DNA of 28,716 bases, from assembly GCA_023417515.1 (NCBI GenBank), contig JAEZFL010000062.1:1-28716 (forward strand). The letters are read 5' to 3'. The position numbers and the translations under genes are program-made. Below, piece after piece: positions 13,007 to 20,900 of this stretch. The notes under the pieces are model-generated. The model ran no database searches and was not told the DNA's origin. It saw only the letters and a program-made list of their open reading frames with translations. Within the stretch, counting starts at the first letter, position 1. Each line of letters begins with the position of its first letter. The stretch comes from Pseudomonadota bacterium. GTDB taxonomy: Bacteria; Pseudomonadota; Alphaproteobacteria; Sphingomonadales; Sphingomonadaceae.

Positions 13007-14230
13007 TCAGGTGACCTTGTGCCGGACCGCGAAGCGCGGATCGCGCCAAGTCTCGTTCCGAAGAATATGTGCGAGGCACTCGACAGCCCGAACCACGTCC
13101 TCGAAGCCGAGATAGAGCGGCGTGAGGCCGAAGCGCAGAACGTCCGGGGCTCGGAAGTCGCCGATCACGCCCTGTTCGATCAGCGCCTGGCACAATTCGT
13201 AGGCGTGGGGGTGGCGGAAGGAGATGTGGCTGCCGCGCTGCTCCTCGCCGCGCGGGGTGATGCAGGCGAGCTCGGGGCAGTGGCGCGCCATGCATTCGTA
13301 GAAGACCTCGAACAGCTGCACCGACTTGCGCCACAGCCGTTCCATGGTGACGCCTTCGAACGTGTTGAGCCCGCCTTCCAACGCGGCGATTCCGAGCACC
13401 GGCGGCGTCCCGGTGAGGAATCGGCTGATCCCTCGAGCGGGGCGATAATCGTCGGTGAAGGCGAAGGGCTCGGCATGGCCCATCCAGCCCTGGAGCGGAT
13501 TGCCGATCCGCTCCTGCAGATGCTCGGCGACATAGAGGAAGGCCGGCGCTCCGGGACCGCCGTTGAGATATTTGTAGCCGCAGCCGACCGCCAGCTCTGC
13601 CCCGGCGCCGCCCAGATCGAGCGGCACGGCGCCGGCGCTGTGGCTGAGGTCCCACACCGTCGTCGCTCCGGCTGCCTTCGCCCGCGCCGTCACCGCCGCC
13701 ATGTCGAACATCTCGGCGCTCTTGTAGTGGACGTGGGTGAGGAGCAGCAGGTTGGTGTCGCTGCCGATGCGGCGCTCCACTTCCGCGCGCGGCGCGATGT
13801 CGAGGGTGAGGCCGGTGAGGTCCGCGACGCCGGCGGCGATGTGCAGGTCGGTGTGGAAATTGCCGCTCTCGCTGAGCAAGGTCTTGCGGTCCGACAGCCT
13901 GGCCGCGGCGACGAGAAGCTTGAACAGGTTGACCGAGGTCGAATCCGCGACCAGCACCTCGTTCGGCTTCGCCCCGATCAAGGCGGCGATGCGGGCGCCG
14001 ACCCGTTGCGGCGCGTCGATCCAGCCATGCTTGTTCCAGCCGCCGATCAGGCTGTCGCCCCATTCGCGCGAGATCAGCGCGCCGAGATGATCCGGAGTCG
14101 AGCGCGGCAGAGCGCCCAGGGAATTGCCGTCGAGATAGATGATCCCCTCGGGCAGGGCGAAGCGCTCGCGATAGGCCCGAAGCGGATCCGCCGAATCCAT
14201 CGCCCGCGCCTGCTCCAGAGTGACGGCCAT
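13007..14230 (-). CDS. kynU: Kynureninase
   Basis: This is a 407-residue PLP enzyme that cleaves kynurenine to anthranilate and alanine (or 3-hydroxykynurenine to 3-hydroxyanthranilate) in tryptophan breakdown. The N-terminal YLDGNSLGALPRST (32-45), the DLSHSAGAVP cofactor segment (D194) and the lysine that binds PLP, K220 in GCGYKYLNGGPG, are all present. The ATG at 14230 shares a base with the upstream hydrolase stop (TGATG), so translation is coupled. The partner gene probably supplies kynurenine from N-formylkynurenine. Tryptophan dioxygenase is not in the window. Confidence 0.96.
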   Translation of the reverse strand: MAVTLEQARAMDSADPLRAYRERFALPEGIIYLDGNSLGALPRSTPDHLGALISREWGDSLIGGWNKHGWIDAPQRVGARIAALIGAKPNEVLVADSTSVNLFKLLVAAARLSDRKTLLSESGNFHTDLHIAAGVADLTGLTLDIAPRAEVERRIGSDTNLLLLTHVHYKSAEMFDMAAVTARAKAAGATTVWDLSHSAGAVPLDLGGAGAELAVGCGYKYLNGGPGAPAFLYVAEHLQERIGNPLQGWMGHAEPFAFTDDYRPARGISRFLTGTPPVLGIAALEGGLNTFEGVTMERLWRKSVQLFEVFYECMARHCPELACITPRGEEQRGSHISFRHPHAYELCQALIEQGVIGDFRAPDVLRFGLTPLYLGFEDVVRAVECLAHILRNETWRDPRFAVRHKVT

Positions 14231-15177
14231 CAGCGCAAAGCCCTTTCGATTTCCTCGACCGCGGCGGCCCAAGCGGCGCTTTCGGGAGCGATCAGTTCGA
14301 CATGACCGGTGGAGTCGATCATCCGCACCCGCACGTCGTCGCCCATCGCGCGCATCTTGCCGGCATAATCCTCGGCGAAATGGGCCGGGATGATGCGGTC
14401 CTGGTTGCCGTTGATCAGCACCTGCGGGATGCCGAGCGGACCCATGCGCGGCACCGAGGTGTCGGCGAAGGGATCGCCGCGGCCGGGCCGGCCCTGGCCG
14501 ACGAGCTGGCCGATCACCTCCGTCCCGCAGCCGCTGCCCGGCGGCCGTGCGGCAAGCTCGAGGTCGGGCAGGCCACCGAGGCTCACCACCGCGCGGAATT
14601 CCGGTGGCGGGATCATCCGCACATTGGCCGGCGGCATCCAGTTGCGGCGCCTGGCCGCATACCAGAGCGCGAGGTGCCCGCCCGCCGAGTGGCCGACCGC
14701 CACCGAGCGGCTGGGATCGAGCCCGAAGCCGCGGCCCTGAATGGTCAGCGCATGGATCGCGGCCCATGTGTCGTCGAACACGTGCGGCCAGCCGTTGCCG
14801 TCCTCGATCACGCGATAGTCGATGTTCCACACCGCGACTCCGCGCCGCCGGAGATCGTCGGAAATCCAGTTCATCAGGTTGCGGTCCCACGGCGCCGACC
14901 AGCAGCCGCCATGGATCATCACCGCGACCGGGTGCGGCCCGGGGCCCTGCGGCAGGTACAGGTCGACGACCTGCCGCTCATGCTCGCCATATCTGATGGT
15001 GCGGTCGGGCGCGGGGCGGGGCCGCGCGAGGAACCGGTCCCAGGTCAGAAGCGCGCCCGCCGCGGGCGAGGCCTCGGGTGCGGGGGCCGCATTCCGGGAG
15101 TCGCCGCCGGTGGTCATGGTGCAGCCGGCCAATGCTGAGGCAGCGAGAATGGCGATGGTCTTCGCAAGATCGATCAA
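14230..15177 (-). CDS. Lipoprotein alpha/beta hydrolase, probable kynurenine formamidase (arylformamidase-like)
   Basis: The product is 315 residues. The N-terminus is a lipoprotein signal peptide with lipobox LAGC (Cys19), then a Pro/Ala linker and an alpha/beta-hydrolase fold. The oxyanion HGG (89-91), nucleophile S164 in GHSAGGHLA, D260 in NGNQDR and H292 in STGHVE give a full triad. HGGxW plus GHSAGGHLA resembles the animal and yeast-type arylformamidase group. TGATG coupling to kynU supports hydrolysis of N-formylkynurenine. The start is TTG at 15177: an in-frame stop lies 12 bases upstream and AGGA is well placed. An exported location is odd for this pathway, so another esterase role is possible. 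Confidence 0.75.
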   Translation of the reverse strand: MIDLAKTIAILAASALAGCTMTTGGDSRNAAPAPEASPAAGALLTWDRFLARPRPAPDRTIRYGEHERQVVDLYLPQGPGPHPVAVMIHGGCWSAPWDRNLMNWISDDLRRRGVAVWNIDYRVIEDGNGWPHVFDDTWAAIHALTIQGRGFGLDPSRSVAVGHSAGGHLALWYAARRRNWMPPANVRMIPPPEFRAVVSLGGLPDLELAARPPGSGCGTEVIGQLVGQGRPGRGDPFADTSVPRMGPLGIPQVLINGNQDRIIPAHFAEDYAGKMRAMGDDVRVRMIDSTGHVELIAPESAAWAAAVEEIERALR

Positions 15178-15188
15178 GAGCCCGTCCT

Positions 15189-15276
15189 GTCATCCCCGCG
15201 AAAGCGGGGATCCAGCTGCCTTGTTGCGAAGACGGTGTCGAAAGGGAAGCTGGATTCCCGCTTTCGCGGGAATGAC
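15189..15276. repeat. 88-bp inverted repeat of the GTCATTCCCGCGAAAGCGGG type
   Basis: The left arm (15189-15218) and right arm (15247-15276) are 30-base near-perfect inverted copies with three mismatches. Each arm also contains its own GC hairpin around GCGAAAGC. This wording is a widespread dispersed repeat in proteobacteria. It separates the 34-residue gene from the kynurenine operon, and its left end touches the hydrolase gene leader. Confidence 0.8.
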
Positions 15277-15284
15277 GGGGACGG

Positions 15285-15389
15285 TCAGCGCGCGTCGCGC
15301 CAGGGCGCGGCGAACTGGATGCGCTGCAGCGTGCCGAAGTCGGCCACGAGCTTCTGAAAGGCCTGCGACACGGTGCGTATGATCAGCAT
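15285..15389 (-). CDS. Small protein of unknown function (34 aa)
   Basis: The ATG at 15389 has a strong GGAGAT ribosome site about six bases upstream. The product starts MLIIRTVSQAFQKLVADFG and ends FAAPWRDAR, short, basic and amphipathic, with no recognisable domain. It lies downstream of the UrcA-family gene in the same direction, beyond a strong hairpin, and before the 88-bp repeat. It was accepted for its ribosome site and placement only. Confidence 0.45.
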   Translation of the reverse strand: MLIIRTVSQAFQKLVADFGTLQRIQFAAPWRDAR

Positions 15390-15421
15390 GGCTTATCTCC
15401 TCATCCCCAATTTCGATGAAT

Positions 15422-15456
15422 GAAGGGGCGGCGGGTGGGGTCTGCGCCGCCCCTTC
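15422..15456 (-). terminator. Strong hairpin after the UrcA-family gene
   Basis: A perfect 12-bp GC-rich stem (15422-15433 with 15445-15456) and 11-base loop lie 12 bases after the stop of the UrcA-family gene and 33 bases before the 34-residue gene. No long T-tract follows, so it may attenuate or stabilise rather than fully terminate. Confidence 0.6.
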
Positions 15457-15467
15457 TGCACCGCCCA

Positions 15468-15941
15468 TCAGCGGGCGGTGATGGTGATGGTGCGAGCAGC
15501 GGCGACCTGCGCCTGGGCGCGCCGGGCGACGGCCGCCTCGATCTGCGGGCGGGCGCCCTCGATCGCGCCGACATAGCAACGGTGGCGCAGGTAGCGCTCG
15601 GCGGTGACGCCGGCGATTGCGGGCTGGCACAACTGGCTGGCGGCATTGCGCACGCGCCGCTCCAGCGTCGCCCGGCCCTCTTCATTGGCGAGATTGAGGT
15701 CGGCATAGCTGACCTCGCTGCTCACCGCGCGCACGGCGATCTGGCCTTGCGCGAGGCTCGGAGTCGCGAACACCAGGCTGGTGACGCTCATCGCGAGCAC
15801 CGCCGCCATCGCCTTGAGCGGCATCGGCACGCCGCCGAACCGGCCGCGACCCTTCATTGCGGTGTCGAGCGCCCTGCCGACATCGGCACTGAACTGCTCG
15901 TGATGGTCGCTCCACAGGCGACCCAGAATCTCATCCTGCAT
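15468..15941 (-). CDS. UrcA family protein
   Basis: The product is 157 residues. An unusual polar N-terminus (about 1-38) precedes a hydrophobic signal-like segment (about 40-64, ending ATPSLAQG). The UrcA domain (about 76-140) follows: VSYADLNLANEEGRATLERRV, then Cys105 and Cys122 (LRHRCYVGAIEGAR), which could form a disulfide. UrcA proteins are small exported proteins of unknown function, common in sphingomonads and Caulobacter. The long start at 15941 is chosen for its GGAGAAGG ribosome site; the internal ATG before PLKAMAAV has none. It is divergent from a LysR regulator, a layout that suggests control by it. Confidence 0.85.
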   Translation of the reverse strand: MQDEILGRLWSDHHEQFSADVGRALDTAMKGRGRFGGVPMPLKAMAAVLAMSVTSLVFATPSLAQGQIAVRAVSSEVSYADLNLANEEGRATLERRVRNAASQLCQPAIAGVTAERYLRHRCYVGAIEGARPQIEAAVARRAQAQVAAARTITITAR

Positions 15942-16046
15942 GTCCCTTCTCCCTTCATCCCTTGAGGCGGCCGAAGCGTCGGTCGCCGCATGTCCTCAGA
16001 TGGTGGAAAGGCGATCGGACCGCCAACGAAAGGATCGACAGTGATG

Positions 16047-16061
16047 ATAAGCCTGACTTAT
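16047..16061. promoter_or_regulatory. Candidate LysR-type operator
   Basis: ATAAG (16047-16051) and CTTAT (16057-16061) form a perfect inverted repeat with a 5-base centre. It lies 12 bases before the LysR gene and within the divergent promoter region, where LysR-type regulators usually bind such 15-bp dyads. Confidence 0.5.
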
Positions 16062-16072
16062 ACTATCGGGTG

Positions 16073-17014
16073 ATGAGAACGCTTCCGCCCCTGTCCGCCG
16101 TGCGCGTGTTCGAAGCCGCCGCGCGCCACCAGAGCTTCACCCTGGCCGCGGCCGAGCTCGGCATGACCCAGGCCGCGGTCAGCTATCAGATCAAGCTCCT
16201 CGAGCAGCGGCTCGGAGTGCCTTTGTTCCTGCGCGCCAAGCGCCGAGTCCAGCTGTCGGAGGCGGGCCGCCGTGCCGCGGCCCTGGTCACCGCGGGCCTC
16301 GACCAGATCGCCGACGCCTTCTCCGGCCTGCTTGCCGACAATGACGGCGTGCTGACGATCAGCACCACCCAGACCTTCGCGTCGGAATGGCTGGCGCCGC
16401 GGCTCGGCGCCTTCCAGCTCGACCGCCCCCAGCTCGCGGTTCGCCTCAATTCGGAGAACAACGTCGTCGACTTCGCCCAGCACGAGGTCGACGTCGCCAT
16501 CCGCATCTGCCGCGACCCGGCGATGTGGCCGGGCCTCAGGAGCCATTTCCTGTTCCGGGTCCATGGCGCTGCCCTGGCTTCGCCGTCCTTCCGCGACCAC
16601 CACGACATCAAGCAGCCCGCCGACCTGCTGCGCGTGCCGCGGATCACGCCGGACGATTATTGGTGGGACCTGTGGTTCGAGGCGGTCGGCATCGCCGCGC
16701 CGGAGAAGACCCATGGCGGAATCCGCCTCGACGCCCAGTCGATGGAGGGCAATGCCGCGATGGCCGGCGCCGGCGCCGCGATCCTCGCGCCGATCTTCTG
16801 GCGCGGCGCGCTTCGCAACGGCGCGATGGTCCAGCTCTTCCCGGAGATCAGCGTCGAGCCGCGCTCCTACTGGCTCGTCTATCCCGACTATAAGCGGCTC
16901 CAGCCCAAGGTCGTCGCCTTCCGTGACTGGCTCCTCGCCGAGATCCGCCGAATGGCCGACACCGAGCCCGCCGCGATCTTCGAGCCGCCGGAGCTGGGGA
17001 ATGTAGCGACCTGA
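16073..17014 (+). CDS. LysR-family transcriptional regulator (GcvA-like)
   Basis: The product is 313 residues. The N-terminal winged helix-turn-helix (about 1-65) has the typical LSAVRVFEAAARHQSFTLAA, AELGMTQAAVSYQIKLLEQRLG and PLFLRAKR segments. The C-terminal substrate-binding domain (about 90-300) follows the GcvA/AmpR branch (LTISTTQTFASEWLAPRLGAF). The ligand is unknown. Divergent placement from the UrcA-family gene suggests it controls that gene and itself. ATG 16073 is preceded directly by a possible GTG start at 16070. Confidence 0.93.
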   Translation: MRTLPPLSAVRVFEAAARHQSFTLAAAELGMTQAAVSYQIKLLEQRLGVPLFLRAKRRVQLSEAGRRAAALVTAGLDQIADAFSGLLADNDGVLTISTTQTFASEWLAPRLGAFQLDRPQLAVRLNSENNVVDFAQHEVDVAIRICRDPAMWPGLRSHFLFRVHGAALASPSFRDHHDIKQPADLLRVPRITPDDYWWDLWFEAVGIAAPEKTHGGIRLDAQSMEGNAAMAGAGAAILAPIFWRGALRNGAMVQLFPEISVEPRSYWLVYPDYKRLQPKVVAFRDWLLAEIRRMADTEPAAIFEPPELGNVAT

Positions 17015-17025
17015 TCAATGACGAT

Positions 17026-17439
17026 TCAGCGGACGGTGACGTGGATCGTGAACCTCCCGACCGGCTCCCGGTCGGAGCCGGCGCTGTCATGGGCGAAGCG
17101 AAGCTCGCCCTCGCCGGGTGAGGCGGCCTCGAAGCGGAAGATGCGCGTGCCGCCGGCGCCGGTGCGCCGCTCGGCCCCCGGCTCGGCCGCATAGCGGCTG
17201 CCGAGCGCGCTCAGGATTGCCGGCGCCGTCTCGATTTCCCAGCGATAGGGCGTCGTCTCGTTGGCCTCGAGCCGGACCTCGATCGTCTCGCCGCTGCGCA
17301 TCGACACGCGGGTCCCGTCCTGCACCGCCGTCACGACGAGGTCGGCCTCGGGCTCGGCGGGCCGGGCGATATTGTTGCCGCCGCCCAGATCGGTGCAGGC
17401 CGCGAGCAGGAGCGCGAGGGCGGGAAGGGCTGTTTTCAT
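17026..17439 (-). CDS. Chagasin-like (I42 family) protease inhibitor lipoprotein
   Basis: The product is 137 residues. The lipoprotein signal has lipobox LAAC (Cys15). The mature beta-rich domain contains the I42 loops: NETTPYRW (60-67), matching NxTTxYxW, and a GAGG loop (94-97) before the FRFEA strand. The third loop, normally RPW-like, is degenerate (SDREP, 122-125). Chagasin-type proteins inhibit papain-like cysteine peptidases. Here it would sit on the periplasmic face of a membrane. It converges with the LysR gene 11 bases away. The ATG lacks a clear ribosome site. Confidence 0.8.
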   Translation of the reverse strand: MKTALPALALLLAACTDLGGGNNIARPAEPEADLVVTAVQDGTRVSMRSGETIEVRLEANETTPYRWEIETAPAILSALGSRYAAEPGAERRTGAGGTRIFRFEAASPGEGELRFAHDSAGSDREPVGRFTIHVTVR

Positions 17440-17518
17440 GTGCGAAGGTTAAGCCGCCCTCGCCGCTTCCGCCAGCGCTCGTCTCGCCTCGCCGCGGCCC
17501 GGCTGCTAGGTGGCGGCG

Positions 17519-18400
17519 ATGGCTGCCTCCACCGACGATTCCGAGCTTCGCGAAGCCGCCCGCGCCCGCGGCTTCCGGCTGGTCAAGTCGCGCCGCCGCA
17601 AGCCGGGCGGCGACTTCGGCCGCTACGGGCTCGTCGACCTCAACGATGGTCGGGAGTGCATGGGTTTCGGACGTGACGGCCTGACCGCGACCGCGGCGGA
17701 GGTGCTGTCCTACCTGCGCGGCGGCGAGGTGGCGTCGTGGAAGCGCTCGCTGATCGGCGTTGTGCGCGGTGACGAGGAAAAGCCGAAATCAAAGGAAAGC
17801 GCCAAACCCGCCGCTCGTCCTGAGCGAAGTCGAAGGGCGTCCGCGCAAACGCCCGACCGGGACACCAAAGAGTCGGGCAGCGGGAAGAAATCAGAACGCC
17901 CTGCGCAAACGTCTCGCAAACGGTCTTCGGCTTCGCTCGGGACGAGCGGGGAGGGAAATGGGCATGAGGTTGAGGGGAGCAAGCCAACTCCACCCGAACA
18001 CGTCATCCGCGAGGCCACGCGCCGCGACGCCGCCGCCCTTGCCAAGCTGATCGGCATCCCCCCAGCGACTCTGGCAGACCGCCTCGCCGCCGCGATCCGC
18101 AATGACGAGGCGCCTCTGGTGGCGGAGCAGGACGGGCTCGTCGGCGCAATCGCCTGGACCATCGTCCCAACGCTCCAGCACGGCCCGCATGGGCGCATCA
18201 CCCTGCTGACGGTCGCCCAGGGCCACCGCCGGCAAGGCCTCGGCGCCCGCCTCCTCGCCGAAGCCGAGCAGCGCCTGCGCGATGCGGGCATAGAAAGCGT
18301 GGAGCTCGCGCTGGACATCGACTTCGACGCGCCCACCGGCTTCCTCCGCCACGCCGGCTTTGCCCGAACGACGAACGGCTACGCCAAGCCGCTATCGTAA
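17519..18400 (+). CDS. GNAT N-acetyltransferase with N-terminal extra domain and repeat-derived linker
   Basis: The product is 293 residues in three parts. Residues 1-80 are a small unrecognised domain (ELREAARARGFRLVKSRRRKPG). Residues about 85-155 are a basic, Ser/Lys-rich, disordered linker. Residues about 160-293 are a GNAT fold with the acetyl-CoA loop GHRRQGLGARLL and the C-terminal GFLRHAGFARTTNGY. The linker is encoded by a palindromic repeat (arms at 17811-17839 and 17921-17949) that remains in frame. ATG 17519 has AGGTGG upstream. The substrate is unknown. It could be two ancestral genes joined by the element. Confidence 0.8.
   Translation: MAASTDDSELREAARARGFRLVKSRRRKPGGDFGRYGLVDLNDGRECMGFGRDGLTATAAEVLSYLRGGEVASWKRSLIGVVRGDEEKPKSKESAKPAARPERSRRASAQTPDRDTKESGSGKKSERPAQTSRKRSSASLGTSGEGNGHEVEGSKPTPPEHVIREATRRDAAALAKLIGIPPATLADRLAAAIRNDEAPLVAEQDGLVGAIAWTIVPTLQHGPHGRITLLTVAQGHRRQGLGARLLAEAEQRLRDAGIESVELALDIDFDAPTGFLRHAGFARTTNGYAKPLS
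17811..17949. repeat. 139-bp palindromic element embedded in frame in the GNAT gene
   Basis: The left arm CCGCTCGTCCTGAGCGAAGT plus CGAAGGGCG (17811-17839) and the right arm (17921-17949) are inverted copies matching at 25 of 29 positions. The core TCCTGAGCGAAGTCGAAGG is a widely dispersed bacterial repeat sequence. The whole element is translated as residues about 98-144 of the GNAT protein. Confidence 0.75.
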
Positions 18401-18542
18401 ATCCTCCCTGTCGCCGAAGGCGATGGGGAGGGGGACCGCTCGCGAAGCGAGTGGTGGAGGGGCTGTTCGGGACCCGCGCAGAAGCCCCTCCACCGCCTTC
18501 GGCGGTCCCCCTCCCCATGCGGCTGCGCCGCACAGGGAGGAT
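18401..18542. repeat. 142-bp nested palindromic element upstream of parC
   Basis: Three nested inverted arms are seen: ATCCTCCCTG (18401-18410 with 18533-18542), a perfect 16-bp arm (18423-18438 with 18503-18518), and an inner GTGGAGGGGCT-type arm. It begins at the base after the GNAT stop codon and ends about 64 bases before parC. It could terminate the GNAT transcript. Confidence 0.75.
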
Positions 18543-18605
18543 AACTCCAGGATTGTTGCGCCCCTGCATCTCGCCACCCGCCGCGCCGCTTGCTAGGTCG
18601 CGCTC

Positions 18606-20849
18606 ATGGCCACCAAGTCCGAACTGCCTGCCGAGATCACCGATGCCCCGTTCGACGACGCTCTGTCCGAGCGCTACCTCGTCTATGCGCTCTCGACGAT
18701 CACCGCCCGCTCGCTGCCCGATCTTCGCGACGGCCTGAAGCCGGTCCATCGCCGCCTCTTGTGGGCGATGCGGCTGCTCCGGCTCGATCCGTCGGCCGGC
18801 TACAAGAAATGCGCGCGGGTCGTCGGCGACGTGATCGGCAAGTACCACCCGCACGGCGACCAGTCGGTCTATGACGCGATGGTCCGCCTCGCCCAGACCT
18901 TCTCGCTTCGCTACCCGCTCGTCGACGGCCAGGGCAATTTCGGCAATGTCGACGGCGATAACGCCGCGGCCTACCGCTATACCGAGGCGAAGCTCACCCA
19001 GGTCGCGATCGACCTGATGGCAGGCCTCGACGACGGCACGGTCGACTTCAAGCCGACCTATAATGGCGAGGACGAGGAGCCGGAGCTGATGCCCGGCCTG
19101 TTCCCCAACCTGCTCGCCAACGGCGCAAGCGGGATCGCGGTCGGCATGGCGACGTCGATCCCGCCGCACAACGCCGCCGAGCTGATCGACGCCGCCACCC
19201 ATCTCATCGACAATCCGCAGGCGACCGACGCGGCGATGTTGGACTTCGTCGCCGGCCCCGATTTCCCGACCGGCGGGATCGTCGCCGACAGCGCAGAGGT
19301 CATCGCCCACGCCTACGCCACCGGCCGCGGCGCCTTCCGCGTGCGCGCCAAGTGGGAGGTCGAGGATCTCGGCCGCGGCACCTGGGCGATCGTGGTCAGC
19401 GAGATCCCCTACGGCGTTCAGAAGGGCAAGCTGATCGAGCAGATCGCGGTGCTCATCAACGAGAAGAAGCTGCCGATCCTCGCCGACGTCCGCGACGAAT
19501 CGGATGCCGAGGTGCGAATCGTCCTCGAGCCGAGGAGCCGAACCGTCGATCCGACCGTGCTGATGGACGGCCTGTTCCGGATGACCGACCTCGAGGTCCG
19601 GGTGTCGCTCAACCTCAACGTGCTCGATTCGACGCGCACGCCACGGGTGATGGGCCTTCGCGAGGTGCTCAGCGAGTGGGTGAAGTTCCAGATCGAGGTG
19701 CTGGTCCGCCGCTCGAACCACCGGCTCGGCAAGATCGCGGACCGGCTCGAGCTGCTCGACGGCTATCTGATTGCCTTCCTCAACCTCGACCGCGTCATCG
19801 AGATCATCCGAACCGAGGACGAGCCCAAGCCGGTCATGATGGCCGAGTTCGGCCTCACCGATCGCCAGGCCGAGGCGATCCTCAACATGCGCCTCCGCTC
19901 GCTCCGCCGGCTCGAGGAAATGGAGATCAAAGGCGAGCGCGACAAGCTCGAGAAGGAGCGCGAGACCCTCCAAGCGTTGGTCGAGAGCCCGGCGCGGCAG
20001 CGCACCAGGCTCAAGAAGGACCTCGCCGAGCTTCGCAAGCGCTACGGCCCCGACACCGAGATCGGCCGCCGCCGCACCCGGATCGAGGAAGCCGGCCCGG
20101 CCCGCGAGATCCCGCTCGAGGCTATGGTCGAGCGCGAGCCGATCACCGTCATCCTGTCGCAGCGCGGCTGGATCCGAGCGATGCGCGGCCATGTCGAGCT
20201 GTCCGCGGCGGAAACGCTGAAGTTCAAGGAAGGCGACGGCCCCGCCTTCGCATTCCATGCGCAGACCACCGACCGGCTCCTGCTCGTCTCGGCGGACGGC
20301 CGCTTCTACACGCTCGCCGCCGACAAGCTTCCGGGCGGCCGCGGCTTCGGCGAGCCGGTCAAGCTGATGGTCGACATCGAAGGGGAGGGGAGCATCGTCG
20401 CCCTCCTCAAGGCCAATGCGGCGCCCAAGCTTCTGCTCGCATCGTCGGACGGCCGCGGCTTCGTCGCGTCAGCCGCCGGCACCCTTGCCGAGACTCGCAA
20501 GGGCAAGCAGGTCGTGAACCTGCGCCCCGGAGCGCGCCTCCAGGTCGTCCGCCCGATCGGCGAGGATCACGACCGAGTCGCGGTGATCGGCGACAACCGC
20601 AAGCTCGCCGTGTTCCGGCTGTCGGAGCTGCCCGAAATGGCGCGCGGCCAAGGCGTCACCCTTCAGCGCTACCGCGACGGCGGCCTCTCGGACGCGACCA
20701 CGTTCAGGGACGAGACCGGCCTGACCTGGTCGATGGGGGGCGAGAGCGGCCGCACCCGAACCGAGGACATGGGGCCCTGGTTCACCGCCCGCGGCGCCGC
20801 TGGCCGAATGCCGCCGACCGGCTTCCCCCGCAACAACCGCTTCACTTGA
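18606..20849 (+). CDS. parC: DNA topoisomerase IV subunit A
   Basis: This is a 747-residue DNA breakage-reunion subunit that unlinks daughter chromosomes together with ParE. The N-terminal LSERYLVYALSTITARSLPDLRDGLKPVHRR, the quinolone region GKYHPHGDQSVYDAMV (79-94) and the active-site Tyr125 in AYRYTEAKL are clear. Residue 86, equivalent to Ser80 of E. coli ParC, is Gln. A coiled-coil arm (about 430-480) and a short beta-pinwheel C-terminal domain (SQRGWIRAM, DGRGFVAS) distinguish ParC from GyrA. The GyrA-box QRRGGKG is not present, which supports ParC. Confidence 0.95.
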   Translation: MATKSELPAEITDAPFDDALSERYLVYALSTITARSLPDLRDGLKPVHRRLLWAMRLLRLDPSAGYKKCARVVGDVIGKYHPHGDQSVYDAMVRLAQTFSLRYPLVDGQGNFGNVDGDNAAAYRYTEAKLTQVAIDLMAGLDDGTVDFKPTYNGEDEEPELMPGLFPNLLANGASGIAVGMATSIPPHNAAELIDAATHLIDNPQATDAAMLDFVAGPDFPTGGIVADSAEVIAHAYATGRGAFRVRAKWEVEDLGRGTWAIVVSEIPYGVQKGKLIEQIAVLINEKKLPILADVRDESDAEVRIVLEPRSRTVDPTVLMDGLFRMTDLEVRVSLNLNVLDSTRTPRVMGLREVLSEWVKFQIEVLVRRSNHRLGKIADRLELLDGYLIAFLNLDRVIEIIRTEDEPKPVMMAEFGLTDRQAEAILNMRLRSLRRLEEMEIKGERDKLEKERETLQALVESPARQRTRLKKDLAELRKRYGPDTEIGRRRTRIEEAGPAREIPLEAMVEREPITVILSQRGWIRAMRGHVELSAAETLKFKEGDGPAFAFHAQTTDRLLLVSADGRFYTLAADKLPGGRGFGEPVKLMVDIEGEGSIVALLKANAAPKLLLASSDGRGFVASAAGTLAETRKGKQVVNLRPGARLQVVRPIGEDHDRVAVIGDNRKLAVFRLSELPEMARGQGVTLQRYRDGGLSDATTFRDETGLTWSMGGESGRTRTEDMGPWFTARGAAGRMPPTGFPRNNRFT

Positions 20850-20872
20850 GTAATGCTCGGCGAAATCAAGAA

Positions 20873-20889
20873 TTAACCTACTTAACCTA
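20873..20889. promoter_or_regulatory. Tandem TTAACCTA repeat before the GGDEF-EAL gene
   Basis: TTAACCTA occurs at 20873-20880 and 20882-20889, 12 bases before the start codon. The TTAAC cores recall CtrA half-sites, but their spacing is TTAA-N5-TTAA rather than the usual N7. It could instead be a promoter or another regulator's tandem site. Confidence 0.35.
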
Positions 20890-20900
20890 TCGCCCCTTAC

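Noticed and set aside
13007..14890. Kynureninase extended to a 627-codon frame
   Set aside because: The extra N-terminal part is the out-of-frame shadow of the overlapping hydrolase gene. The family start MAVTLEQA at 14230 fits.
18198..20258. A 686-codon minus-strand open frame
   Set aside because: It is antisense to parC, with Asp/Leu/His-rich shadow composition. High GC makes long antisense frames common here; the same holds for 20469-22610 and 7384-8565.
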